A stretch of DNA of 64,000 nt from NCBI RefSeq assembly GCF_029871235.1, contig NZ_SSOM01000050.1, positions 26,735 to 90,734 of the forward strand, given 5' to 3'. The notes under the pieces are model-generated. The model was not told the origin of the DNA and searched no databases. It saw only the letters and a list, made by a program, of their open reading frames with translations. Position 1 is the stretch's first letter. Every line of letters starts with the position of its first letter. The position numbers and the translations under genes are program-made. Below, in pieces: positions 43,691-52,736 of the stretch. This stretch comes from Pseudomonas sp. BN411. Its GTDB lineage: Bacteria; Pseudomonadota; Gammaproteobacteria; Pseudomonadales; Pseudomonadaceae.

Positions 43691-44359
43691 ATGACAGGCG
43701 ACAATCGGATGCAACTCGACCACAGCTGGCGCGCCAACGCTCTAGCTTGGACCCGTGCGGTGAGGGAAAGTCGTATCAGAAGCAGGCAATTGGCCACTGA
43801 CCGGGCCGTCGTCGAGGCCGTGTTGGCTCGTCGGCCGGCGCGGGTGCTGGACCTCGGCTGCGGTGAAGGCTGGCTGAGCAGGACGCTTACCGGGCACGGA
43901 TTTTCGGTGCTGGGCATCGATGCATCGGCGCCCCTGGTGGAAGCGGCGCAGGCCGCCGGCGGTGAATTCCGTTGCCTGGATTACGCGCAATTGCAGGACG
44001 ATCCCCGCCAGTTGGGCAGTTTCGACGTGGTGGTGTGCAACTTCTCGCTGTTCGAGGAGCGGTTGGAGCCATTGCTCATTGCCCTGCATGAGCTGCTGGT
44101 GGAGGAGGGCGCATTGCTGATCCAGACCGTCCATCCCTGGCAGGCCCGCGGCGAGGAGGGCTATCGCAATGGTTGGCGCCGCGAAACCTTCGACGCCTTC
44201 GAGGGCGAATTCCCCGAGCCCATGCCCTGGTACTTCCGCACCCTGGAATGCTGGTGCGAGTTGCTGCGGGACAGCGGCTACCGCATCGATGCCCTGCGCG
44301 AACCGGCCCATCCGGATACCGGCGAACCACTGTCGTTGCTGGTCGAGGCACGACCCTGA
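43691..44359 (+). CDS. SAM-dependent methyltransferase
   Basis: 222 residues from ATG 43691 (AGGAGTGAATCA before it). Class I Rossmann fold: motif I VLDLGCGEG at 53-60, then LGIDASAPLVEAAQ, FDVVVCNFSLFEE, and a late WYFRTLECWCELLRDSGY. Substrate unknown. The PBP gene is divergent (96 bases). Confidence 0.85.
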   Translation: MTGDNRMQLDHSWRANALAWTRAVRESRIRSRQLATDRAVVEAVLARRPARVLDLGCGEGWLSRTLTGHGFSVLGIDASAPLVEAAQAAGGEFRCLDYAQLQDDPRQLGSFDVVVCNFSLFEERLEPLLIALHELLVEEGALLIQTVHPWQARGEEGYRNGWRRETFDAFEGEFPEPMPWYFRTLECWCELLRDSGYRIDALREPAHPDTGEPLSLLVEARP

Positions 44360-44709
44360 GGAGAAATCCTCAACCTGCGGCAGCAACCGTTCGGCCGAAA
44401 GCCCATGGGCGATTCTGGGGTTTTCCGACCCTCACGCGGGACATCCTGTCGATCCTTTCCGGTCTTTTGGGGCGATGGCATGCATCGCCGCTTTTTCCGC
44501 TTCCCTCTGGTACGGATGTGCACCAAAAGTAGGCATGACGTCGCTTCATCTTTGTGCAAGACTCGCCGCCGATCTCGGACGCGTGTGCGCCCGCCGGACT
44601 GTTCCGCCCCACAAGGACGGGCCTTTCAGGCGGCCAAGGGTCGTTACCACGACCCGGCTTTTCGGCTACGCGGCTGACTCCTCGACAACTACAAGATGAG
44701 GTACCCCCC
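44360..44709 (+). other. 350-base leader region before the permease gene
   Basis: No gene supported. The methyltransferase stop codon lies in a small hairpin, TGAGGA-GAAA-TCCTCA (44357-44372). The remainder should carry the promoter of the permease. A long mRNA leader is possible, but I recognise no riboswitch. Confidence 0.4.
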
Positions 44710-46110
44710 ATGTCGGTTGCTGATCATCAGCCACAACATGAATCGCTGCACCGAGACCTCGGTGAGCGTCACATCCGCCTGATGGCCCTGGGCGCCTGCA
44801 TTGGCGTCGGCCTGTTCCTCGGTTCGGCCAAGGCCATCCAGATGGCCGGCCCGGCCATCATGCTCTCCTACATCATCGGCGGACTCGCCATCCTGGTGAT
44901 CATGCGCGCCCTCGGCGAGATGGCTGTGCATAACCCGGTGGCCGGCTCCTTCAGCCGCTACGCCCAGGACTACCTCGGCCCGCTGGCGGGCTTCCTCACC
45001 GGCTGGAACTACTGGTTCCTCTGGCTGGTGACCTGCGTGGCGGAAATCACCGCCGTAGCTATCTATATGGGCGTCTGGTTCCCCGAAGTGCCGCGCTGGA
45101 TCTGGGCCCTGGCGGCGCTGATCAGCATGGGCGGCGTCAACCTGATCGCCGTGCGTGCCTTCGGTGAGTTCGAGTTCTGGTTCGCCCTGATCAAGATCGT
45201 CACCATCGTCGCGATGGTGGTGGCCGGCACCGGCATGATCGTCTTCGGCTTCGGCAATGACGGTATCGCCACCGGCATCTCCAACCTCTGGGAACACGGC
45301 GGCTTCATGCCCAATGGCGTGCAGGGCGTGCTGATGTCCCTGCAGATGGTGATGTTTGCCTACCTCGGCGTTGAGATGATCGGCCTGACCGCCGGCGAAG
45401 CGAAGAACCCACAGAAGACCATTCCCCAGGCCATCGGCTCGGTGTTCTGGCGCATCCTGCTGTTCTATGTCGGCGCGCTGTTCGTGATCCTCTCCATCTA
45501 TCCGTGGAACGAGATCGGCTCCCAGGGCAGCCCCTTCGTGATGACCTTCGAAAGCCTCGGCATCAAGACTGCCGCCGGCATCATCAACTTCGTGGTGATC
45601 ACCGCTGCGCTGTCGTCCTGCAACGGCGGCATCTTCAGCACCGGCCGCATGCTCTACAGCCTGGCCCAGCAAGGCCAGGCGCCGCGCGCCTTTGCCGTCA
45701 CCTCCAACGGCGTGCCGCGCCGTGCGCTGCTGGTGTCCGGCGTCGCTCTGCTGCTGGGCGTGCTGGCCAACTACCTGGTGCCTGAGAAAGTGTTCGTCTG
45801 GGTGACCTCCATCGCCACCTTCGGCGCCATCTGGACCTGGGCGATGATCCTGCTGGCGCAGCTGAAGTTCCGCCGCAGCCTCACCCCGGCCGAGCAGGGC
45901 AAGCTGCAATACCGCATGTGGCTGTTCCCGCTGAGCTCCTACCTGGCCATGGCCTTCCTGGTGCTGGTGGTCGGCCTGATGGCCTACTTCCCCGACACCC
46001 GCGTTGCGCTTTACGTGGGCCCGGCCTTCCTGGCGCTGCTGGTGGTGCTGTACAAGGTCTTCAACCTGGCTCCGGCCAAGGCGATGGAACCGGTCGGCGA
46101 CGCCGCCTGA
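44710..46110 (+). CDS. Amino acid permease of the APC (AAT) family
   Basis: 466 residues from ATG 44710, twelve membrane helices. N-terminal LGERHIRLMALGACIGVGLFLGSA is the AAT family signature; IMRALGEMAVHNPVAGSFSRYA and SSCNGGIFSTGRMLYSLAQQG follow. Family members (ProY, HutT, AroP, CycA) import proline, histidine, aromatic or small amino acids with protons; ProY/HutT seem closest but the substrate is uncertain. A weak ribosome site (GAGGTACCCCCC). A hairpin follows. Confidence 0.9.
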   Translation: MSVADHQPQHESLHRDLGERHIRLMALGACIGVGLFLGSAKAIQMAGPAIMLSYIIGGLAILVIMRALGEMAVHNPVAGSFSRYAQDYLGPLAGFLTGWNYWFLWLVTCVAEITAVAIYMGVWFPEVPRWIWALAALISMGGVNLIAVRAFGEFEFWFALIKIVTIVAMVVAGTGMIVFGFGNDGIATGISNLWEHGGFMPNGVQGVLMSLQMVMFAYLGVEMIGLTAGEAKNPQKTIPQAIGSVFWRILLFYVGALFVILSIYPWNEIGSQGSPFVMTFESLGIKTAAGIINFVVITAALSSCNGGIFSTGRMLYSLAQQGQAPRAFAVTSNGVPRRALLVSGVALLLGVLANYLVPEKVFVWVTSIATFGAIWTWAMILLAQLKFRRSLTPAEQGKLQYRMWLFPLSSYLAMAFLVLVVGLMAYFPDTRVALYVGPAFLALLVVLYKVFNLAPAKAMEPVGDAA

Positions 46111-46130
46111 GTCCTGCCTTCACGATGAAC

Positions 46131-46157
46131 ATCGGGCCCGCCACGTGCGGGCCCGAT
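46131..46157 (+). terminator. Hairpin after the permease gene
   Basis: Perfect 10-bp stem ATCGGGCCCG / CGGGCCCGAT with a 7-base loop, 20 bases past the stop. Little T follows, but the stem is strong. Confidence 0.6.
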
Positions 46158-46233
46158 GCATTTCAGACGCCTGGATTGTCTATGAAGCGACTAGGCTGAA
46201 ACCATCGTTCTTCAAAAAAGGGAGGTCACCGCC

Positions 46234-46641
46234 ATGGCCGGTTCCGCTGCCATTCCCTGTCTTCGTTACCGCGATGCGCCCGCGGCCATTACCTGGCTGT
46301 GCAACACCTTCGGCTTCGTCGAGCACCTGGTGGTGACCGAGAAGGACGGCAGCATCGCTCACGCCCAGCTCAGTCTTGGCACCGGCATGATCATGCTCGG
46401 CTCGGTGCGGAATAACGACTATGGCCAACTGCTGCGCCAGCCCGACGAGAACGGCGGGCTCGGCACTCAGGGCATCTACCTGGTGGTGGCCGATGTCGAC
46501 GCCGTGCACGCCCGCGCCCTGGCCGCTGGCGCCACCGTCGTCCTGCCGCTGAAGGACGAGGAATATGGCGGGCGCGGATTCACCTGCCGTGACCCGGAAG
46601 GCCACCTGTGGAGCATCGGCTCCTACGACCCCTGGGCTTGA
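46234..46641 (+). CDS. VOC superfamily (glyoxalase-like) protein
   Basis: 135 residues. Single-chain vicinal oxygen chelate fold (LRYRDAPAAITWLCNTFGF, YLVVADVDAVHARALAAGA, FTCRDPEGHLWSIG). PhnB/antibiotic-resistance-like. GGGAGG precedes the ATG. Activity unknown. Confidence 0.85.
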   Translation: MAGSAAIPCLRYRDAPAAITWLCNTFGFVEHLVVTEKDGSIAHAQLSLGTGMIMLGSVRNNDYGQLLRQPDENGGLGTQGIYLVVADVDAVHARALAAGATVVLPLKDEEYGGRGFTCRDPEGHLWSIGSYDPWA

Positions 46642-46719
46642 GCCGTTCGGCCCATTGCCGGAATATCGCGCTCCAGCTGCCGGCAATCCCGACTCAACGG
46701 ACTTTCCGAGGAATACGCC

Positions 46720-47541
46720 ATGCAAAGCATCACCTTCCCCGATGGCACCCGCGTGCCCGCCATCGGCCAGGGCACCTGGCACATGGGCGAGCAGCCCAGT
46801 GAGCGCAAGCGCGAAGTCGCGGCGCTCCGCCAGGGGCTGGAGCTGGGCCTGACCCTGATCGATACCGCCGAGATGTACGCCGAAGGCGGCGCTGAGGAAG
46901 TGGTGGGGGACGCCATCGCCGGCTTGCGCGAGCAGGTTTTTCTGGTCAGCAAGGTCTACCCCTGGAACGCCAGCCGCAAGGGCACCGCCCTGGCCTGCGA
47001 ACGCAGTCTCAAGCGCCTGGGTACCGACCATCTCGACCTCTACCTGCTGCACTGGCGCGGTGAGCATCCGCTGGAAGAAACGGTGGAAGCCTTCGAGCGC
47101 CTGCGCGAACAGGGCAAGATCGCCCGCTGGGGCGTGTCCAACCTCGACCTCGACGACCTGCACGAACTGCCCGCCGGATGTGCCGCCAACCAGGTGCTCT
47201 ACAACCCCGAGGCGCGAGGCATCGAGTTCGACCTGCTGCCCTTCCAGCAGCAACAGGGCATACCGCTGATGGCCTACTGCCCGGTGGGGCAGGGCGGCAG
47301 CCTGCTGCGTAACGAAGCAATCCGGGAAGTCGCCCGCCGTCACCAGGCGAGCTCGGCCCAGGTGGCCCTGGCTTGGGCCCTGCGCCAGCAGGGGGTGATC
47401 GTCATTCCCAAGGCGGTCGACCCGCTGCACCTGAAGCAGAACGCAGAGGCCCACAAGCTCCAGCTCAGCGCCGACGACCTTGCCCTGATCGACCACAGCT
47501 TCCCGCCGCCACGGCGCAAGCGTCCGCTGGGAATGGTCTGA
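46720..47541 (+). CDS. Aldo/keto reductase
   Basis: 273 residues. Catalytic tetrad D48, Y53, K78 and H111 visible (LIDTAEMYAEGGAE, FLVSKVYPWN, LYLLHWRG). (beta/alpha)8 barrel with NADPH-binding C terminus VIPKAVDPLHLKQN. Similar to YeaE/DkgA-type enzymes acting on methylglyoxal. Probably co-transcribed with the VOC gene. Confidence 0.9.
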   Translation: MQSITFPDGTRVPAIGQGTWHMGEQPSERKREVAALRQGLELGLTLIDTAEMYAEGGAEEVVGDAIAGLREQVFLVSKVYPWNASRKGTALACERSLKRLGTDHLDLYLLHWRGEHPLEETVEAFERLREQGKIARWGVSNLDLDDLHELPAGCAANQVLYNPEARGIEFDLLPFQQQQGIPLMAYCPVGQGGSLLRNEAIREVARRHQASSAQVALAWALRQQGVIVIPKAVDPLHLKQNAEAHKLQLSADDLALIDHSFPPPRRKRPLGMV

Positions 47542-47544
47542 GCC

Positions 47545-47602
47545 TGTAGGAGCGAGCTTGCTCGCGAAAGGGTCCGGATTCGCTAGCAAGCTAGCTCCTA
47601 CA
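47545..47602. repeat. REP element (GTAGGAGC type)
   Basis: TGTAGGAGC...GCTCCTACA ends with inner GAGCTTGCTCGCGAA and TTCGCTAGCAAGCTAGC. A REP/BIME sequence typical of Pseudomonas, marking the boundary between the aldo/keto reductase gene and the export cluster. Confidence 0.85.
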
Positions 47603-47719
47603 CCGGCGCCACTCGGCGGCAAAGACCTCCCTGATGGCAAGATAATTCCTCGGACCAGATTCCTATTGTCCGACAGCTCTCATAGACTCTTGCCCACTTC
47701 TTTCCAGGGAATGGCCTTG

Positions 47720-48499
47720 ATGAAACGCACGCTGTGGACGTTGTTGGGCTTGGTTGGGCTGGTCGCTACCGCATGGGCGGAGGAGCAACCCGCGCAGGAT
47801 CCTTTGCTCGACGTCCCCGCTGCGGCGACCGCTTCCGGCAGCGAAGCCCGAGGCGTGCTGCGTGCGCGCAACCAGGCGGTGCTGGCCAGCGAACTGGCCG
47901 GGCGTATCGTCGAAATGCCCTATGCCGAAGGCCAGGCGTTCAAGAAGGGCGAGGTGCTGGTTCGCTTCGACTGCAGCGCCTACCAGGCCCAGCTCAACGC
48001 CGCCAATTCCGCCGTGCGTGCCGCCCGCGAAGAACTGAAGAACAAGCAGCAACTGGCCGCCTTGAACTCGGTGGGCCGCTTTGAAGTGGCCCTGGCCGAG
48101 GCGCGCCAGGCGCAGTCCCAGGCCGAAGCGCAGGTCTACCAGGTGCAGGTACAGCGCTGCCAGGTGAAGGCCCCCTTCGACGGGCAGGTGGTGGCGCGCA
48201 AGGTGCAGCCCCATGAGAGCGTCGCCAGTGGCGCGCCGCTGCTGGATGTGGTGGACAACCGCACCCTGGAGATCCACCTGCTGGTGCCCTCGCGCTGGCT
48301 GAGCCGGCTCAAGCCCGAGCAGGCCTTCGAATTCGTTCCCGATGAAACCGGCAAGCCGCTGCATGCGGTGATCAAGCGCCTGGGCGCGCGGATCGACGAG
48401 GGCAGCCAGACCCTGCTGCTGATTGGCGGTCTGCCGGCCGATGCCGACGGCCTGCTGGCTGGCATGAGCGGCACCGCGCATTTCCCGGAGACGCCATGA
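47720..48499 (+). CDS. Periplasmic adaptor protein of the HlyD/RND family
   Basis: 259 residues from ATG 47720 (CAGGGA 9 bases upstream; an ATG at 47711 is less well spaced). Signal peptide ends near ATAWA. Lipoyl-type half (RGVLRARNQAVLASELAGRI), coiled-coil hairpin about 90-150 (SAVRAAREELKNKQQ, ALAEARQAQSQAEAQ), second lipoyl half (VKAPFDGQVVARKVQPHESV). First gene of a three-gene unit; its stop overlaps the next ATG by 4 bases. Confidence 0.88.
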   Translation: MKRTLWTLLGLVGLVATAWAEEQPAQDPLLDVPAAATASGSEARGVLRARNQAVLASELAGRIVEMPYAEGQAFKKGEVLVRFDCSAYQAQLNAANSAVRAAREELKNKQQLAALNSVGRFEVALAEARQAQSQAEAQVYQVQVQRCQVKAPFDGQVVARKVQPHESVASGAPLLDVVDNRTLEIHLLVPSRWLSRLKPEQAFEFVPDETGKPLHAVIKRLGARIDEGSQTLLLIGGLPADADGLLAGMSGTAHFPETP

Positions 48500-49815
48500 A
48501 CGCAGCCACGCCTGGTGCGGCCGAGCGGGTTTTCGCGCTCTTCCTCGGGCTGGAGAAGCAGGCGCGCCAAGCGGCCAGTACCGAGCAGCTGGCCTTCGCC
48601 ATGGTCAATGACGGCCAGGCGCTGTTCGGCTTCCGCCACGCGGCGCTGCTGATCGCCGGCAAGGTGCAGGCACTGACCGGCGTCAGCGTGGTGGAGCCCA
48701 ACGCCCCCTTCGTGGCCTTCGTCGAGCGAGCCGCAGGACGATTGCTTGGCCAGGGGGCGCTGGACCAGACCGGCAACGTTGATGCCGCGCTGCTCGACGA
48801 ACAGTCCCGCGCCGACTGGCAGGCCCTGTCTGCCCCCCAGGCCTGCTGGGTGCCCTTGAAGGACCGCCATGGCGACGCCTTCGGTGGACTCTGGCTGGCG
48901 CGTGAACACCCGTTCAACGAGGCCGAGCTGACCCTGCTGACCCAGCTCGGCGATACCTATGCCCACGCCTGGCTGGCCTTGCAGCCTCGCAAGCCCTGGC
49001 GCCTGCGCTGGCCAAAGAAGAAGCTGCTGGCTATCGCCGGAGGCCTGTGCCTGTTGCTCCTGATTCCGGTACGCCAGTCGGTGCTGGCGCCGGCCGAAGT
49101 GGTGCCGCAGGGCGGCCGGGTCGTGGCTGCGCCGCTGGACGGGGTGATTGCCGAATTCCTGGTCAAACCCAACCAGAATGTGGCTGCCGGTGACCTGCTG
49201 GTGCGCTTCGACGCCACCAGCCTGAAGGCCCAGGCGGACGTTGCCGAGCGCGCCCTGGGCGTTGCCGAGGCCGAACTCAAGGCCAACACCCAGCGCGCTT
49301 TCGCCGATGCCGAATCCAGTTCGCGCATCGACCTGCTGGCCGCGCGGGTGGAGCAGAAACGCGCAGAGCGTGACTACGCCCGTGAACTCCTGGCCCGCAG
49401 CGAAGTGCGCGCCGAGCGTGCCGGCATCGCGGTGTTCGCCGATGCCGAGCGCCTCACCGGCAAGCCGGTACAGACCGGTGAGCGACTGATGCAGATCGCC
49501 GACCCCGCCCAGGCCGAATTGCGCATCGAGCTGCCGGTGGGGGATGCCATCGCCCTGCAACCCGGTGCCGAGGTGGCACTGTTCCTCGACAGCGACCCGC
49601 TCAATCGTCATGCCGCGCGCCTCGAACGTGCGGCCTACGAAGCCCAGGGCACGGCAGCCGGGCAATTGGCCTATCGCCTCGACGCGGCCTTCCTCGAAGC
49701 GCCGCCGCGCATTGGCCTGCGTGGTACCGCCAAGCTGTTCGGTGAGCGCGCCCCCCTGGCCTATTACCTGCTGCGCCGGCCTCTGGCCGCCGCACGCCAG
49801 AGCCTGGGCTTCTGA
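48496..49815 (+). CDS. GAF-like domain fused to an HlyD-type membrane fusion protein
   Basis: 439 residues. N-terminal about 1-165 is a cytosolic GAF-like sensor domain (EQLAFAMVNDGQALFGFRHAAL, WVPLKDRHGDAFGGLWLA). A membrane helix follows (about 176-191, LLAIAGGLCLLLLIPV), then a periplasmic HlyD part with lipoyl halves (VVAAPLDGVIAEFLVKPNQN) and a coiled coil (about 245-305). No signal peptide: type II membrane topology. Overlaps neighbours at both ends. The fusion suggests export gated by a cytosolic signal; this is inference. Confidence 0.85.
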   Translation: MNAATPGAAERVFALFLGLEKQARQAASTEQLAFAMVNDGQALFGFRHAALLIAGKVQALTGVSVVEPNAPFVAFVERAAGRLLGQGALDQTGNVDAALLDEQSRADWQALSAPQACWVPLKDRHGDAFGGLWLAREHPFNEAELTLLTQLGDTYAHAWLALQPRKPWRLRWPKKKLLAIAGGLCLLLLIPVRQSVLAPAEVVPQGGRVVAAPLDGVIAEFLVKPNQNVAAGDLLVRFDATSLKAQADVAERALGVAEAELKANTQRAFADAESSSRIDLLAARVEQKRAERDYARELLARSEVRAERAGIAVFADAERLTGKPVQTGERLMQIADPAQAELRIELPVGDAIALQPGAEVALFLDSDPLNRHAARLERAAYEAQGTAAGQLAYRLDAAFLEAPPRIGLRGTAKLFGERAPLAYYLLRRPLAAARQSLGF

Positions 49816-51908
49816 TGCTGCCGGCGCTGCGTCCCGACCTGCAGTTGTCACCGGCCGCGCCTGGCTTGGACGGCGCTCCCCAGTGGACCCTGGCCGACCC
49901 CTTGCGCGGTCGCTACTTCAAACTGGGCGCCGCCGCCGTGCGCCTGCTGCGCCACTGGGCACTGAGCGATCCGCAGCGGGTACTGGAGGCCGCCAACGCC
50001 GAGCCGGGCCTGCCCCTGGGCGGTGCTGAACTGGACGAAATGCTGCGCTTTCTTCGCGGGCATGACCTGATCACCGCGTCGGACGAGGATCAGCGCGCCA
50101 GCTACGCGATAAAGGCCGGCGCCCAGCACCAGAGCCTGGGCAAGCGCGTGCTGCATCAATACCTGTTCTTCCGCATTCCGCTGTGGCGCCCGGACGCCTT
50201 CCTCAATCGCGCCTGGCCGGTGCTGGAGCGCAACGGCCCGTGGATGCTGCGCAGGGGGCTGCCGCTGGTGTTCGCCCTCGGGCTGTTCCTGGTGGCGCGC
50301 GACTGGCAGCGCTTCATCGCCACCTTCCCGCACCTGTTCAGCCTCGGTGGGGCGGTGGCCTTTGGCGTGGCCCTGACCTTTGCCAAGCTCTGCCACGAAT
50401 TCGGCCATGCCTTCATGGCCAAGCGCGCTGGCTGCCGGGTGCAGAGCATGGGCCTGGCCTTCATGGTCCTGCTGCCGATGTTCTACACCGATGTCAGCGA
50501 CGCCTGGCGGGTCAATGACAGGCGCTCACGATTGCTGATCGGCGCCGGTGGTGTGCTCGCCGAACTGGTACTGGCGGTGTTGGCGTTGCTGGCCTGGTCG
50601 CTGCTGCCGGACGGCCCGTTGCGCACCTCGGCCTTCATGCTGGCCAGCGCCACCTGGATCACCACGCTGCTGATCAACCTCAACCCCTTCATGCGTTTCG
50701 ACGGCTACTTCCTGCTCACCGATCTCTGGGGTGTGGATAACCTGCAGACGCGGGCCTTCGCCCTGTGCCGCTGGCGTCTGCGCGAAGCGCTGTTCGGCTA
50801 CGGCGAGCCGGTTCCGGAACCCTGGTCGCCGGCCATGGCCAGGCGCCTGCTGATCTGGGGCTACGGCTCCTGGCTGTGGCGCGCGGTGTTGTTCTTCGGT
50901 ATCGCCCTGGCGGTGTATCACCTGTTCTTCAAGGTGCTGGGCATCTTCCTGATGCTGGTGGAGCTGGTCTGGTTCATCGGCCTGCCGATCTGGAAGGAGC
51001 TGCTGGAGTGGTGGCAGCGCCGCGATCAGGCGAACCCGCGCAAGGTACTGCTGACCGGCAGTGGACTGCTGGCGCTGCTGGCCCTGCTGGTGCTGCCGTG
51101 GCGCAGTTCGGTCGAGGTCCCCGCGTTACTCGAAGCCTCCCGTGCCACGGCCCTGCATGCGCCTGTGGCGGCACGGCTGAAAGCGTTGCAGGTGAAGGAT
51201 GGTCAGGCGGTGGAGCAGGGCACGCTGCTGCTGGAACTGGAATCCCCTGACCTGGATTCGCGCCAGTCCATCGTTCGCCGCGAGATCGAAATCCTCCAAC
51301 TGCAGCTGCGCCGCCAGGCCGGGCGCAGTGAAACCGCCGCCGACGCCGGCATCCTCGAACAGCGACTGGCCGAGGCCGTGGCCGAGTACCGCGGCCTGGC
51401 TGCCCAGCGCGAACGCCTGCAACTGCGTGCACCCCAGGCTGGCGTCGTGCGTGACCTGCTGCCCGATCTCACGGTTGGGCGTTGGCTAAGCCCGCAGGAG
51501 GCCTTGGCGCGAGTGGTGGAACCCGGCCAGCGACTGCGCGGCTACCTGGCCGAAGAATATCTCTGGCGCGTGCAGCCTGGGGCGGAGGGCCGCTTCATCG
51601 CCGACGACCCGGCGCGCCCCGCGATTCCGGTACGGCTGGACGAGGTGGATGCCACCGGCGTCGCCTATCTGGAGCTGGAAGCGCTCAGCTCCGATAACCA
51701 CGGCCCCATCGCCGTGCGCCGCGATGCCCAGCACCGCGCCGAGCCGGTGCAGGCCCAGTACGGCGTGCGCCTGAGCCTGCTGGACGACGCCATCCACCCG
51801 GCCCAGCCGCTACGCGGCGTGGTGGTGCTGGAGGGACAAGGGCAGTCGGTCCTCGGTTTCGCCTGGCGCCGGCTGGCGGCGCTGGGGGTGAGGGAAAGCG
51901 GTTTCTGA
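49815..51908 (+). CDS. M50 site-2 protease fused to an HlyD-type domain
   Basis: 697 residues. An N-terminal PqqD-like winged region (about 1-95) is followed by polytopic membrane protease domain: zinc site HEFGH at 194-198 and the third ligand in LNPFMRFDGYF (N290, D296), typical of M50 intramembrane proteases. After helices to about 440, a periplasmic HlyD part with lipoyl-like segments and coiled coil (about 440-600; AARLKALQVKDGQAVEQG, AEYRGLAAQRERLQLRAPQAG). It shares its first base with the last of the preceding stop (A of TGA). Third gene of the trio. Confidence 0.88.
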   Translation: MLPALRPDLQLSPAAPGLDGAPQWTLADPLRGRYFKLGAAAVRLLRHWALSDPQRVLEAANAEPGLPLGGAELDEMLRFLRGHDLITASDEDQRASYAIKAGAQHQSLGKRVLHQYLFFRIPLWRPDAFLNRAWPVLERNGPWMLRRGLPLVFALGLFLVARDWQRFIATFPHLFSLGGAVAFGVALTFAKLCHEFGHAFMAKRAGCRVQSMGLAFMVLLPMFYTDVSDAWRVNDRRSRLLIGAGGVLAELVLAVLALLAWSLLPDGPLRTSAFMLASATWITTLLINLNPFMRFDGYFLLTDLWGVDNLQTRAFALCRWRLREALFGYGEPVPEPWSPAMARRLLIWGYGSWLWRAVLFFGIALAVYHLFFKVLGIFLMLVELVWFIGLPIWKELLEWWQRRDQANPRKVLLTGSGLLALLALLVLPWRSSVEVPALLEASRATALHAPVAARLKALQVKDGQAVEQGTLLLELESPDLDSRQSIVRREIEILQLQLRRQAGRSETAADAGILEQRLAEAVAEYRGLAAQRERLQLRAPQAGVVRDLLPDLTVGRWLSPQEALARVVEPGQRLRGYLAEEYLWRVQPGAEGRFIADDPARPAIPVRLDEVDATGVAYLELEALSSDNHGPIAVRRDAQHRAEPVQAQYGVRLSLLDDAIHPAQPLRGVVVLEGQGQSVLGFAWRRLAALGVRESGF

Positions 51909-51935
51909 ACAACAGCCGGAAACGAGGACGATTCA

Positions 51936-52736
51936 ATGCCGATGCCGCCACTACCCATCTGTTCGCGCCTGCCTCTGTCATTCGCGTTGGCGCCCATGCT
52001 GGAAGCCCTGGGACGAATCGACGAGGCTGCGTGGCAACGCCACTTCAATACCGGCTATTACGAGGGTGACTGGAGCGGAGTCGCCCTGATCGCCCCAGAC
52101 GATGCGCCATTGCCGCTGGCTCCCGGGCAGGGCGCGCCGGTTCGCAGTGGCTGGTGGCAGCGAGAGGCTGCCTGGAACGATCTGCTGGATGCCTTCCATA
52201 CCACCGTGCGCAGTGCGCGCCTGCTGCGCCTGGGGCCGGGCTCGCGCATCCACGAGCACTGTGACCCTGACCTCGGCAAGCCCGGCAGCGACCTGCGCCT
52301 GCATGTGCCGCTGCTGAGTCCGGAAGGCGTGGAGTTCCTCGTCGATGGCCTGCAAGTGCCCATGCAGCCGGGGCAATGCTGGTTCCTCGATCTGTCCCGC
52401 CCGCATCGTGTGGATAACCCCGGGCCGGGCGAGCGCATTCACCTGGTGCTGGATTGCCAGCCCAACGATTGGCTGCTTGGGCTCATCGAACAGGGACTGC
52501 CCGACACACTCGCGCTGCGGCCGGGGAGGGCGGAGCAGGCCTTCGCACGCTTCCGCGAACTGGTGGAGCGGGATGCGCAGCTGGCCCGGAGCCTGCGCGC
52601 ACTGACCGACGTGGGTGAATTTCAGCGTGCGGCAGTCGCCTTGGGCGCCGAGCACGACCTGTATTTTTCTGAAGCGGAAGTCCTGACCGCGATGCGCCAG
52701 GGCAAGCGGGCATGGAACGATCAATGGCGAGCATGA
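51936..52736 (+). CDS. Aspartyl/asparaginyl beta-hydroxylase-like Fe(II)/2-oxoglutarate oxygenase
   Basis: 266 residues. Iron-binding H108-x-D110 in IHEHCDPDLG with H157 in RPHRVDNPG and an Arg (R167) for 2-oxoglutarate form the cupin-fold active site of the Asp/Asn hydroxylase family. GAGGACG precedes ATG 51936. Starts 27 bases after the M50 gene and overlaps the sulfotransferase-like gene. A protein or peptide substrate is likely; the Asp/Asn-rich giant protein downstream is a candidate (inference). Confidence 0.85.
   Translation: MPMPPLPICSRLPLSFALAPMLEALGRIDEAAWQRHFNTGYYEGDWSGVALIAPDDAPLPLAPGQGAPVRSGWWQREAAWNDLLDAFHTTVRSARLLRLGPGSRIHEHCDPDLGKPGSDLRLHVPLLSPEGVEFLVDGLQVPMQPGQCWFLDLSRPHRVDNPGPGERIHLVLDCQPNDWLLGLIEQGLPDTLALRPGRAEQAFARFRELVERDAQLARSLRALTDVGEFQRAAVALGAEHDLYFSEAEVLTAMRQGKRAWNDQWRA

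Noticed and set aside
44505..44530. TGGTACG...TGCA as a sigma-54 promoter of the permease
   Set aside because: Spacing is one base short. A looser GG-N10-GC nearby carries too little information.
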